Of a DNA stretch of 64,000 nucleotides, positions 26,019 to 34,710 are shown piece after piece. Both the position numbers and the translations under genes were made by a program. This DNA is from Cyclobacteriaceae bacterium (GTDB taxonomy: Bacteria; Bacteroidota; Bacteroidia; Cytophagales; Cyclobacteriaceae). A model generated the notes under the pieces. That model ran no database searches. It was not told the origin of the DNA and was given only the letters and a program-made list of their open reading frames with translations. The stretch is taken from NCBI GenBank assembly GCA_027533395.1, contig JAPZUF010000006.1, forward strand, positions 155,893 to 219,892, given 5' to 3'. Position 1 is the first letter of the stretch; each line of letters starts with the position of its first letter.

Positions 26019-26539
26019 TGGAAAAAGAAAAAAATAACTTCCTTTCATTACTGTTTTGCTTAGGTATAGGCTTATTGTTTTGGGCTTGTGCCGGAAGCAA
26101 AACGGTTTCTAATATACAAGAACCTCATTTTGAGGATGTAAGTAAATTAAAACCTACATTTTCTCCTTTGCCAGCCATTGAAAGTTTACCTGTTCCAACT
26201 ATTTCGGAAAAAAAATATGCCCCTGCTAGCAACACAATCAATACACAATTGAAACAAATACAAGATAGCATTGACTATTTTTATGTAGGTAGAAAATTTG
26301 TAGATGGCTTTACGATACAAGTTTATGTAGGGCAAAAAAGAGAAGACGCCATGCTTGCTAAAAAATCTTTGGATATGAATTTGCCAGAGCTGAAAGCAGA
26401 AATGATTTTTACTCAACCAACTTTTAAAGTGAAAGCAGGAAAATATTATTCACAACTTGATGCACAAAAAGATTACGTCAATGTGAAGCGTATTTTCCCT
26501 AATGCAATATTAGTTCCGGATAAGTTGCCTACTCAATAA
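26015..26539 (+). CDS. Lipoprotein with C-terminal SPOR domain
   Basis: A 174-residue predicted lipoprotein: a hydrophobic N-terminus ends in LLFWACAGS with the lipid Cys at residue 25. A Pro-rich linker follows. The last 80 residues (DGFTIQVYVGQKREDAMLAK, then KVKAGKYYSQLDAQKDY) match the SPOR domain, which binds glycan strands stripped of peptides at the division septum. Its ATG overlaps the secA stop by four bases, so it is probably co-translated. SPOR proteins of this kind may take part in division or envelope stability; this one is not identified further. Confidence 0.85.
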   Translation: MMEKEKNNFLSLLFCLGIGLLFWACAGSKTVSNIQEPHFEDVSKLKPTFSPLPAIESLPVPTISEKKYAPASNTINTQLKQIQDSIDYFYVGRKFVDGFTIQVYVGQKREDAMLAKKSLDMNLPELKAEMIFTQPTFKVKAGKYYSQLDAQKDYVNVKRIFPNAILVPDKLPTQ

Positions 26540-26644
26540 TCTCTCAATTGAATATTTAAATTCTGCATTATTTGACGAAAAATATCTAATCGAAAACTTT
26601 CCATCCTTGTAACTTCTCGTTTTAGTTTAAATAAAAAATTAATA

Positions 26645-26932
26645 ATGAGAAATAGTAAACTTAAAATCATTGCCTTATTTATTCAAATTATTGCAAATTG
26701 TTTTACTCTTGATTTTACACTTGATTGCTTGCAATGTTTTTTTTCAAATTCTACTCGTGACTACGCATGTGTTATTGCATACTTTATTCCAATCTCCATT
26801 CTTAGCCATCTATTTCTTGGCATAATAATTTTTAGTTTCTTTACTGAGATGCATGGCGAGAAAATAAAATTTATCAATTTCTTGGGGGTAATATATGCCA
26901 TTCTTTGCCTGCTAATTCTTTCTATATTTTGA
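26645..26932 (+). CDS. Small membrane protein, hypothetical
   Basis: A 95-residue open frame with three hydrophobic segments (about 8-25, 40-62 and 76-95) and little else. It has no recognised family. It lies in an AT-rich stretch (26540-27210) between better supported genes, where chance hydrophobic frames are common, so it may not be real. An in-frame ATG preceded by AAAAAATTAATA is the only start. The next gene begins 278 bases later, and the gap 26933-27210 shows no other feature. Confidence 0.4.
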   Translation: MRNSKLKIIALFIQIIANCFTLDFTLDCLQCFFSNSTRDYACVIAYFIPISILSHLFLGIIIFSFFTEMHGEKIKFINFLGVIYAILCLLILSIF

Positions 26933-27210
26933 TTGAAAAGCGCTAAAATTAAATTAAAAAATTTCTATTAGTAAGTACACTTTTCAAGATGGTACAATCA
27001 ACATTTGTCAGTTAATCAGAAATGCTATGTGCCATTAATTACATTTAACCATTAGGTAGAGCCATCAAAAAAGAATCGTTTGCGCAAATACTTAAAAGTG
27101 ATAACTATTGTCACTCAAAAGCTAAAAACTTTTTATTCTATTAAACTACAATAAAAAATTCCAGATAGAAAATATTAAAATTCAACTGAAAGTAATAACT
27201 TAGATATTCT

Positions 27211-28293
27211 ATGCTAAGAATAACTACGCTCGTTGGGCTACAAATCTTGTGTTTACATTTTATTGCTTACGCTCAAAAAGAAAAAAACATAAGGAACTAT
27301 CAAGATGGAATAATCATAACTTTATCCAATGATACACTGCATGGAAAAATCAATAATAGAAGTTACGCTAAAAATGCAGTTGAATGTCAATTCCTTAACG
27401 CTTACGGAGAGAAACACAATTTTAAACCAGACGAAATAGTTGGTTACCGATTTAACAATGGGAAGTTTTACATTTCGAAAGAAGTTAATGGAGCAAAAGT
27501 CTTTTTAGAATACCTAATACAAGGAGAGTTAAATGTTTTCTATTTACTAGACAAAGATAAAAAGGATGTTTACTTCCTTTCAAAAGACACGATTCCGTTA
27601 AATCAATTGAAGTATGTTAATAAAATGATAGAGAAAAATGGCGTTACAAAAATAAGAGAACAAAAATTATTTATCAATCAGATAAACTATTTTACAAAAG
27701 ACTATCCAGAACTAACATCTACCATAAATAGAATTAACGAACCTAACCATAAAGACTTAATCAAAACCGCAAAAAAATACCACGAAAAAATTTGTAAAGA
27801 TGGGAAGCCATGCGTCATTTTTGAAAACAATCAAAAAAGAAAGATACTAATTGGTTTTATAGGAACAGGAAACCATTTGATTGATCCAAATTATGAAATT
27901 GATCTTAAAGAATATTATACAGCATTTAGTGCCCATGTTTATTTTCAACAATTCAGAAGATCAGAAAGATTTTTTGTTGGGTTAGGATTGAATGTAGCTG
28001 AACAAAGAACAATTGAGAGTGAAAGCAATAGAGCAAAAATTATTGAATCGAATGTTCAAATTCCACTGTCCCTAAATTATATTCATTTAAAAAATGGTAT
28101 TACGCCAACCTTCACGTATAGTTTTGATTTGAACACTTTTCTACTATTACAAAACATACAAGCAGGACTACGCTATCAAAAAAATGAACTATCTTTTTTT
28201 ACAACAGTTGGTGTGGCAAAAGGTGGGGGATTATTAAATTTTTATGCAAGCCAAATTAACTTTGGCTTTATGTATAAACTTAGAAGAAATTAA
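27211..28293 (+). CDS. Secreted beta-rich protein, unknown (same family type as 35405-36655)
   Basis: A 360-residue exported protein with a signal peptide (LQILCLHFIAYAQ). The first third has the pattern GIIITLSNDTLHGKI, then FKPDEIVGYRF, a small beta domain seen in many Bacteroidota surface proteins. A middle helical part includes DLIKTAKKYHEKICKDG. The last 150 residues alternate hydrophobic and aromatic residues and look like a porin-like or OmpA-like barrel ending in INFGFMYKLRRN. The same layout occurs in the gene at 35405-36655. No function can be given. Confidence 0.75.
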   Translation: MLRITTLVGLQILCLHFIAYAQKEKNIRNYQDGIIITLSNDTLHGKINNRSYAKNAVECQFLNAYGEKHNFKPDEIVGYRFNNGKFYISKEVNGAKVFLEYLIQGELNVFYLLDKDKKDVYFLSKDTIPLNQLKYVNKMIEKNGVTKIREQKLFINQINYFTKDYPELTSTINRINEPNHKDLIKTAKKYHEKICKDGKPCVIFENNQKRKILIGFIGTGNHLIDPNYEIDLKEYYTAFSAHVYFQQFRRSERFFVGLGLNVAEQRTIESESNRAKIIESNVQIPLSLNYIHLKNGITPTFTYSFDLNTFLLLQNIQAGLRYQKNELSFFTTVGVAKGGGLLNFYASQINFGFMYKLRRN

Positions 28294-28371
28294 TAATCGT
28301 ATATGAATTGCAATAAACTTAAACTGAAACTCAAGAACAGATCCTATACATTTTTATCAATCCAAATAATA

Positions 28372-29244
28372 TTAAGCTACATCCTGTCCTCGAATTACCT
28401 TTAACATCGCAAACCAATCTTGTTTATCGATTTCAATAAATAAAGGTTGATAAGCTTCTATTAAGCGTTCAGGTTTTGTTGTGCCAGTTATTGGAAAAAT
28501 ATTGGATGGATGTTTGAATAACCAAGCCAGCAAAATTTGTGCAACACTTGCTTTATACTTTTCTGCAAATAGATTTAACTCTGGCATTAATTTTTCATCA
28601 TTAAAATATTTCCCACTTCCTAATGGAGACCATGCCATTAATCCCATTTTCCAACGCATCATGGTATCTGTTGTCCCATCAAAAAACACATCGGATTTAA
28701 ACAACGAAACTTCAATCTGGTTGGTAACCAAAGGTTGAATACAAAATCTCTGCAATACATCTATTTGAGAGGATGTAAAATTGGATACACCAAAAAACTT
28801 GACTTTCCCACTTTGTTGTAAATGATCAAAAGCTTTGGCTACTTCTTCAGGTTGCATCAATGGATCAGGTCGATGGATCAGCAGTAAGTCCAAATAATCT
28901 GTATGCAATAAGCGTAAACTATTTTCGGCAGAATTGACTATATGTTGAAACGATGTATCATAGTGCTTGATGCGATGATCAGACCTATTATCTGCTAGTA
29001 ATTTTATTCCGCATTTGCTTACTAATTGCATTTCTTTTCTCCAACTCGGATTTTCTTTTAATACCGAACCGAAAAGTTCTTCAATGGTATATCTGCCGTA
29101 TATATCAGCGTGATCAAAGGTTGTTATGCCGACTTCCAAGGCTGTAGGAATACAAGAAGCTACAATATCTTTGCTTGTCCATTTCCAAACACCTGCAATT
29201 ACTTTAGATAAAGCCGGGCCTTGTGGGTGAATCAGTGCCTTCAC
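28372..29244 (-). CDS. Aldo/keto reductase
   Basis: A 290-residue NADP-dependent reductase of the AKR family with a TIM-barrel fold. The catalytic tetrad is visible: Asp47 and Tyr49 in FDHADIYGRY, Lys77 in QLVSKCGI, His124 in LLLIHRPDPLM. GVSNFTSSQIDVLQ and the C-terminal ITGTTKPERLIEA cofactor loop are normal. The substrate is unknown. Its start overlaps the stop of the small Cys-rich gene by one base, and those two follow the purine nucleoside phosphorylase gene at a 1-base gap, so they are probably one transcription unit with the arsenosugar-type genes. Confidence 0.92.
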   Translation of the reverse strand: MKALIHPQGPALSKVIAGVWKWTSKDIVASCIPTALEVGITTFDHADIYGRYTIEELFGSVLKENPSWRKEMQLVSKCGIKLLADNRSDHRIKHYDTSFQHIVNSAENSLRLLHTDYLDLLLIHRPDPLMQPEEVAKAFDHLQQSGKVKFFGVSNFTSSQIDVLQRFCIQPLVTNQIEVSLFKSDVFFDGTTDTMMRWKMGLMAWSPLGSGKYFNDEKLMPELNLFAEKYKASVAQILLAWLFKHPSNIFPITGTTKPERLIEAYQPLFIEIDKQDWFAMLKVIRGQDVA

Positions 29245-29552
29245 TATTTTGTACTATGTTGGTAACATTTTTTATGCTTATTTCCTGTCATGCGTTTGCA
29301 ACGCACTCCTCCTTTTGTTTTACCTTCGCATTGGTTAAGTTTTACCTTTCCTAACTGATCAGGCTTACACATTTCGCAAGCTTTTTTGCCAGCCTTTTTT
29401 GCGTTTGCAACTGTCATACCCTCAGCATTGCCAGACAAGCGACAATCAGCAGTGTGGTATTTTTCTCCTTTGTTAGATGAATAAACAGTTTGAGCAAAAG
29501 CCGAAGCTGTAGTGATGAGCAAAAATGCAAAGACTGTTACTAGACTTTTCAT
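29244..29552 (-). CDS. Small exported Cys-rich protein
   Basis: A 102-residue protein with a clear signal peptide ending AFAQ. Two Cys modules follow. The first is KYHTADCRLSG, then KKACEMCKP, the pattern of Ada-like metal-binding modules found at the end of many secreted nucleases. The second is QCEGKTKGGVRCKRMTGNKH with a final CYQH, a small Cys/His module widespread in Bacteroidota. Five Cys and a few His could bind one or two metal ions. It sits 1 base after PNP and overlaps the reductase gene. Being a methyltransferase is excluded, as only the metal site resembles Ada. Confidence 0.8.
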   Translation of the reverse strand: MKSLVTVFAFLLITTASAFAQTVYSSNKGEKYHTADCRLSGNAEGMTVANAKKAGKKACEMCKPDQLGKVKLNQCEGKTKGGVRCKRMTGNKHKKCYQHSTK

Positions 29553-29553
29553 A

Positions 29554-30369
29554 TTATAATTGTTTAATCAGTTCAACATATAATTCCGTTAACATAGGTT
29601 CTGCTTTACCAGCAATGTCTACAATCTCCTGTATGTTGGCAGGCTTTAAATTATCAGGGTCGCAATCGTCTGTTAAAACGCTGATGGCACAACATGGAAT
29701 GCCCGTATGATTGGCTACAATTACTTCCGGTACAGTGCTCATGCCCACTGCATCCGCTCCAATTCTATGTAAGAAACGATACTCAGCTCTTGTTTCCAAG
29801 TTAGGTCCCATCACCGAAACATATACACCCTCGTTAAGTGTGATGCCTTTCTCTTTGGCAATCGCTTTTAACTTTTTATTTAATTCTTTCGAGTAGGGCG
29901 CACTCATATCCGGAAAACGCGGACCAAGCATATCGTAATTTTTTCCTCGCAGTGGGTTGTCTCCAATTAAATTGATGTGATCATCAATCAACATCAATTG
30001 TCCTTTCTTCCAATTTAAGTTCATGTTCCCTGCTGCATTGGAGATTAACAATTGTTTCACACCTAACATCTTCATTACGCGTACAGGAAGAGTAATTTGT
30101 TGCATGGAATACCCTTCATAATAATGAAAGCGGCCATGCATGGCTAAAACTTTCTTACCCTTCAATTCGCCATAAATCAGCTGACCTTTGTGAAATTCTA
30201 CAGTAGAAATTGGAAATTTTGGTATAGAGTTATAAGGTATCGCGATTTGTTTTTTGATTTCTTTCACAAACAAATTTCCAAGTCCTGTTCCTAGTATAAC
30301 ACCAATTTCAGGTGCGTCTACCCCTCTGCTCTTGATATAATCAGCAGCTTCTTGTATCTCTAACAACAT
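29554..30369 (-). CDS. Purine nucleoside phosphorylase
   Basis: A 271-residue trimeric-type phosphorylase that splits purine nucleosides to base and ribose-1-phosphate. IGVILGTGLGNLF is the phosphate loop; GRFHYYEGYSMQQITLPVRV, SNAAGNMN and GVYVSVMGPNLETRAEYR are PNP signatures, and the base-binding Asn is in CAISVLTDDCD. It is 80 bases downstream of ArsS on the same strand. In known arsenosugar clusters such a phosphorylase is commonly present and may cleave the arsenic-containing nucleoside, but it could also serve purine salvage alone. Confidence 0.94.
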   Translation of the reverse strand: MLLEIQEAADYIKSRGVDAPEIGVILGTGLGNLFVKEIKKQIAIPYNSIPKFPISTVEFHKGQLIYGELKGKKVLAMHGRFHYYEGYSMQQITLPVRVMKMLGVKQLLISNAAGNMNLNWKKGQLMLIDDHINLIGDNPLRGKNYDMLGPRFPDMSAPYSKELNKKLKAIAKEKGITLNEGVYVSVMGPNLETRAEYRFLHRIGADAVGMSTVPEVIVANHTGIPCCAISVLTDDCDPDNLKPANIQEIVDIAGKAEPMLTELYVELIKQL

Positions 30370-30449
30370 AAATAAAAATTGAAAAGCAAATTACAGGTTT
30401 TATCGAATTGAAAAAACCTTTTCATCAAACGAATAAAAAGTTATCAAGA

Positions 30450-31505
30450 TTAAATGGTTGCTCCTTGGCAACTTGAACCAGCACCGGCAGTACAAGCAAA
30501 ACAATGTTGATTGATGACAATATTTCGTTTTGCTAGTTGTTCCATATTAAAATGACTTATGTGAGAACTGCTATTTTCTGCTACCGGTAATCCTAACATC
30601 TGATTGAAATCGCAATCAAATAAATTACCTTGCCAATCAACTGAAATGGTATTTCTGCACATTACACCGGGTACAGCCGCGGGATTAAATGCATTCACCA
30701 GTTTCTCCATATAATCTTCGTAGTTATCTGTTTCAATTAAGAAATCGAGGTAACGACTAATAGGAATGTTTGTAATGGTAAATAAATTATTGAACGCAAT
30801 ATTAAATTTTTCTCTTAACTCCTTTTTAAAATCTTGTTCTAATTGTTGTTGATTAGCAGGAAGAAAAGCACCTGTTGGATTGTAAACCAAATCTAAAACC
30901 AAACCTGTTTCAGGTTTACCGTAACCTACTGCATTTAATTTTTGTAAAGCTTGGATTGAAGATTGAAAAACTCCCACACCTCTTTGTCTGTCAGTCTTAT
31001 CTGCATTATAAAAAGGAAGCGATGAACAAACTCTTACTTGGTGATCCCTAAAAAATTCCGGCAAATCGTAATACTTAGGATTAGCCATGATAATCGTGAG
31101 ATTACTTCTCACAATTATTTCCTGTACACCAGCTTGCTTGGCTTCTTGCACAAACCAACGAAAGTCAGGATTCATTTCCGGTGCGCCTCCGGTAATATCT
31201 AAAGTTTTTATTTTATGTTGGCGTAAAACCTCAACACATTGTTGCATAGTTTCACGCGTCATAATTTCTTTTCTATCAGGGCCAGCATCAACGTGGCAAT
31301 GTTTGCATACCTGATTGCACATATACCCAACGTTAACTTGAAAAATTTCAAGTGTAGTTGGCCTAAGTGGAAAATGTTGAACACTTTCCAGCTTTTCTTG
31401 AAAAGTGGGCAATGAGCCATTCTTAAAAATACCATTGCTCAACCATTCAACTTGTTTTTGTTGATTGGCTAATTGATGATGGCGCGCATGCAAACTCTTT
31501 ATCAT
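30450..31505 (-). CDS. arsS: Arsenosugar-type radical SAM protein ArsS
   Basis: A 351-residue radical SAM enzyme. The cluster motif is CNQVCKHCH (Cys63, Cys67, Cys70), followed by LDITGGAPEMNPDFRWF. The C-terminal half carries a second Cys set (MCRNTISVDWQGNLFDCDF and CFACTAGAGSSCQG), which fits the SPASM-like auxiliary-cluster end typical of ArsS. Known members transfer the adenosyl group to dimethylarsenic to make arsenosugar nucleosides. The downstream AhpD-like gene is the usual partner. The family has been reported in strains where the actual substrate is unknown, so function here is inferred from family and context. Confidence 0.9.
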   Translation of the reverse strand: MIKSLHARHHQLANQQKQVEWLSNGIFKNGSLPTFQEKLESVQHFPLRPTTLEIFQVNVGYMCNQVCKHCHVDAGPDRKEIMTRETMQQCVEVLRQHKIKTLDITGGAPEMNPDFRWFVQEAKQAGVQEIIVRSNLTIIMANPKYYDLPEFFRDHQVRVCSSLPFYNADKTDRQRGVGVFQSSIQALQKLNAVGYGKPETGLVLDLVYNPTGAFLPANQQQLEQDFKKELREKFNIAFNNLFTITNIPISRYLDFLIETDNYEDYMEKLVNAFNPAAVPGVMCRNTISVDWQGNLFDCDFNQMLGLPVAENSSSHISHFNMEQLAKRNIVINQHCFACTAGAGSSCQGATI

Positions 31506-31593
31506 ACAATAGTTTTTCGTTGTTGGTTGTTCGTTATTTACTGATTGTTATGCTTGTGAGGGACGATTCGCTAACAACGAACTACACTATTCA

Positions 31594-31929
31594 TCACATA
31601 GATAATTTTTTAGCTTTATTCATCATCATAACACCATGCACTAATGAGGCTCCTCCTCGGATAGCAGCAGCAACGTGTATGGCCTCCATCATGCCTTTTT
31701 CTGTAGCTCCTTTTTCTAAAGAATCTGTGGTATAAGCATCAATACAATACGGACATTGAATGGCATGGGCTACAGCTAATGCAATCAGAGATTTTTCTCT
31801 TGCTGTTAAATCTCCTTCTTTAAAAACATCGCCATAATAATCGAAGAATTTTGCTGCAAGGTTTTTATCCCATTCAGCGATGTTACCAAATTTTTTAAGG
31901 TCGGCTGGATTGTAGTATGTATTTTCCAT
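31594..31929 (-). CDS. AhpD-like (carboxymuconolactone decarboxylase family) arsenosugar-associated protein
   Basis: A 111-residue all-helical protein of the CMD/AhpD group, with the redox pair in AIQCPYCIDAYT (Cys59, Cys62). The start NPADLKKFGNIAEWDKNLA and the tail GASLVHGVMMMNKAKKL are the pattern of the peroxidase-like protein that accompanies arsS. It is 88 bases upstream of ArsS on the same strand and probably its co-transcribed partner. The disulphide chemistry is inferred from the CxxC pair; the actual reaction is unknown. Confidence 0.9.
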   Translation of the reverse strand: MENTYYNPADLKKFGNIAEWDKNLAAKFFDYYGDVFKEGDLTAREKSLIALAVAHAIQCPYCIDAYTTDSLEKGATEKGMMEAIHVAAAIRGGASLVHGVMMMNKAKKLSM

Positions 31930-31995
31930 AGATAAATTTTATCTAAAATAAACAATATCATGGAACTAGCTTGTAAAGTGTAAGACAAAATTGAT

Positions 31996-32928
31996 TTAAA
32001 TGGCAGGTAAAGCAATTCTATAGCTTTTCCCTTTTTTAACGGGTAGATAATCTTCTTTCAGCCAGGGATTTAATCGCTTAATCGTTTTATAATTAGTGTT
32101 GTGCTTCAAAGCAAAGTGTGGTAAATCTTTGATGGTTTCTTTTACTTCCAAGTACCTGACCAACTCTGGCTTATATAATTCTTCTTTCTTAATATCAAAT
32201 CCATACCGTTCGGGGTTTTCAATTATCTCTTTCATCGCTACCATTCTAAATACATAGCGTGCAGTTTCATCATTTAAAAATAAATCGTAGTAAGAATTTA
32301 CTTTTTGGTTTTCAATTGCTTTTTGCAAACCACTCATTCCTCGGTTGTAAGAAGCGGCTGCGAGTGTCCAATTGTTGAACTTGCGATGCGCTTCTTTCAA
32401 ATAAGCACAAGCTGCTCGACTGGCTTTTACCACATCGTAACGTTCGTCTACTTCTTTGGTAATTTCTAGGCCATATTCTTTGCCGGCAGGTTTTACAATT
32501 TGCCAAAAGCCTGCTGCTTCTTTTGGCGAAACAACATTGAGTAATGCACTTTCAATTAAGGGTAAATATTTAAAGTCGGAAGGAATACCTTCTGCTTGTA
32601 AAACACTATCAATAACAGGTAGCCAGCGATTGGCTCGCTTCATGATAAACAAAGTGCTGCTGTGCAGATAAGAATTGATTTGTAATTCTCTATCTATTCG
32701 CTCGCGAACATCGCTGATGTGTAAAGGTAAATGTTCGCCCGCAAAGGAAAGCGAGTCGGGAATTCGAAAAGGTTTAGCTACAAAACCATTGCCTGCAAAA
32801 TCCGAAGTTGACGCAACAACTTGACTTTGCTTTGCTTCAGTTGATTTCGATTCTTGGTAAAAAACATATACTATCAACGTAGTTGTTAATAAAATCAACC
32901 ATGCTGATAGTATGCGGTTTGTAATCAT
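31996..32928 (-). CDS. Membrane-bound lytic transglycosylase, SLT family
   Basis: A 310-residue MltD-like enzyme with an N-terminal anchor (about 8-25), then an SLT lysozyme-like domain. The catalytic Glu126 is in KYLPLIESALL, followed by AAGFWQIVKPAGKEYGL and LAAASYNRG, all SLT signatures. The tail (HNTNYKTIKRLNPWLKEDYL) resembles a LysM-like peptidoglycan-binding end. It cleaves glycan strands to anhydromuropeptides. It is 8 bases downstream of the LOG gene on the same strand. Confidence 0.92.
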   Translation of the reverse strand: MITNRILSAWLILLTTTLIVYVFYQESKSTEAKQSQVVASTSDFAGNGFVAKPFRIPDSLSFAGEHLPLHISDVRERIDRELQINSYLHSSTLFIMKRANRWLPVIDSVLQAEGIPSDFKYLPLIESALLNVVSPKEAAGFWQIVKPAGKEYGLEITKEVDERYDVVKASRAACAYLKEAHRKFNNWTLAAASYNRGMSGLQKAIENQKVNSYYDLFLNDETARYVFRMVAMKEIIENPERYGFDIKKEELYKPELVRYLEVKETIKDLPHFALKHNTNYKTIKRLNPWLKEDYLPVKKGKSYRIALPAI

Positions 32929-32936
32929 ACCAAAAA

Positions 32937-33695
32937 TTAAAAGTTTGGTGATAACAAGTATTTAGAATAGAATTCGTCTATCACTTTTACAGCTTCTTCT
33001 GGTGTATCCACCAAGCTGAACAATTCTAAATCTTCTACGTTGGCATTTTTCTCTTTGCCGATTAATACCTTGGTTACCCAATCTACAAAGCCTTTCCAAT
33101 ATTCTTTGCCCACTAACACAATAGGAAAGCGACCAATTTTTTTAGTTTGAATAAGCGTTAAAGCTTCTGTTAATTCATCCAGTGTGCCAAAACCTCCGGG
33201 CATTACAATAAAACCTTGGGAATACTTCATGAACATAACTTTGCGCACGAAGAAATAATCGAAGGTGATTAGTTTGTCCGGATCAATATAGATATTTCCT
33301 TTTTGTTCGAATGGCAAAAAGATATTTAAACCAACAGATTTACCTTTGGCTTTGTTTGCTCCTTTGTTACCGGCTTCCATGATGCCGGGGCCGCCTCCTG
33401 TTATTACACCATAGCCATGTTGTACCAACTGATAGGCTATGTCTTCGGCCATTTTATAATAAGGATGATTAGATTTAGTACGTGCGCTACCAAAAATGGT
33501 AACACAAGGACCAATCTTAGCAAGTTTTTCAAAACCTTCTACAAACTCACTCATGATTTTAAAGATGGCCCAAGAGTCTGAACTTTTTATTTCTGCCCAG
33601 TCTTTATCAACAAAAGCTTTGCGAATTCTGTGTTCTTCTTCGATGGCTTCTTTTAGTAAGGTGTCATCAACCTTTTTAGATTTCTTTTTCGACAT
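32937..33695 (-). CDS. LOG-family Rossmann protein (TIGR00730 type)
   Basis: A 252-residue member of the LOG/lysine-decarboxylase-like family, which hydrolyse nucleoside 5'-monophosphates. The two signatures are GGGPGIMEAGNKGA and PGGFGTLDELTEALT. The N-terminal 50 residues form a charged helical extension, with KKSKKVDDTLLKEAIEEE at the start. It could release adenine from AMP or make cytokinin-like bases; the family is broadly annotated and specificity cannot be read off. Followed by the transglycosylase gene 8 bases later. Confidence 0.9.
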   Translation of the reverse strand: MSKKKSKKVDDTLLKEAIEEEHRIRKAFVDKDWAEIKSSDSWAIFKIMSEFVEGFEKLAKIGPCVTIFGSARTKSNHPYYKMAEDIAYQLVQHGYGVITGGGPGIMEAGNKGANKAKGKSVGLNIFLPFEQKGNIYIDPDKLITFDYFFVRKVMFMKYSQGFIVMPGGFGTLDELTEALTLIQTKKIGRFPIVLVGKEYWKGFVDWVTKVLIGKEKNANVEDLELFSLVDTPEEAVKVIDEFYSKYLLSPNF

Positions 33696-33753
33696 AGTTT
33701 TTCAAAAACAAAACGTAACAAGTTAGTAAAACGAATTGAAATTCATTTCGTTG

Positions 33754-34677
33754 CTACAATTTGTTAAGGATAAGATGTTGAATGGCGTCTTCTGCTCGGG
33801 TAAAAGTAAAATTGAATCCTGCTTGTTGCATTTTGTAACAAGAAACTGCATTGCCTTGAAGAACGAGATTGGCCATTTCACCCAGAAATAGTTTCAATAA
33901 AAAAGAAGGAACTGCAGGCAACCAAACAGGTCTGTTCAAAACTTTGCCAATTACTTTTGTAAACTCTTTATTGCTTAAAGGGTTTGGTGCTACACCGTTA
34001 AATGCGCCTTGCAAATTTGGATTTTCTAGCAGAAACAAAAACTGCTTGCATATATCATCAATGTGAATCCAACTGATCATTTGCTTACCACTTCCTAAAG
34101 CCGAGCCAACACCAAACTTAACCGGTAATAACATGGGTTTTAAAGCACCACCTTTCGTACTTAAAACGATGCCAATTCTAAGTTTAGCAGTTTGTTGCGT
34201 TAAGCTAGTAAACTTATCTACTTCATTTTCCCAGGCTTGGGTAACTTCTGCTAAAAAATCTTTACCGGGTTGAGCATCTTCGTTTAAAATATGTTCTTGA
34301 GGTGCAAAGCCATAATAACCGATCGCTGATGCGCTGATCAATTGTTTTACTTGGTGGGTTTCATTTTTTAAAGTTTGATATAATAAGCGAGTAGAATGTG
34401 TTCGACTTTCCAACAACTCTTTCTTTCTTGCTTTTGTCCAGGGTTTGTCGGCAATACCAGCACCAGCCAGATGGATGATGGCATCTACACCTTGTAAAGC
34501 TTTTGTATCGATTGTTTGTTGGGTTATATCCCAAACATAGGTAGGTATGCCACCACTTTTTGCTTTGCGACCAAGATGCGAAACTTGGTATCCGTTTTGC
34601 GTGAGTAAAGCCGTTAAACGCGTTCCAATAAGGCCAGAAGCGCCTGTTATGAGGATATGTTTTTTTGTTAAGCTCAA
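33754..34677 (-). CDS. TIGR01777-type NAD-dependent epimerase
   Basis: A 307-residue atypical SDR of the TIGR01777/SDR39U1 group. The NAD motif is ITGASGLIGTRLTALL; SASAIGYYG, VLSTKGGALKPMLLP and GSGKQMISWIHIDD are family signatures, and NPLSNKEFTKVIGKVLNRP marks the C-terminal domain. The substrate is unknown for the family. Its start is only 33 bases from the divergent exported protein gene, so the two promoters must overlap. Confidence 0.9.
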   Translation of the reverse strand: MSLTKKHILITGASGLIGTRLTALLTQNGYQVSHLGRKAKSGGIPTYVWDITQQTIDTKALQGVDAIIHLAGAGIADKPWTKARKKELLESRTHSTRLLYQTLKNETHQVKQLISASAIGYYGFAPQEHILNEDAQPGKDFLAEVTQAWENEVDKFTSLTQQTAKLRIGIVLSTKGGALKPMLLPVKFGVGSALGSGKQMISWIHIDDICKQFLFLLENPNLQGAFNGVAPNPLSNKEFTKVIGKVLNRPVWLPAVPSFLLKLFLGEMANLVLQGNAVSCYKMQQAGFNFTFTRAEDAIQHLILNKL

Positions 34678-34710
34678 AGTAGTTTTATTTGTTCTGAATT
34701 TGATAACACG

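Noticed and set aside
29244..29552. Small protein as an Ada-type DNA repair protein
   Set aside because: It has a signal peptide and only the Cys-pair pattern resembles Ada; there is no methyltransferase domain.
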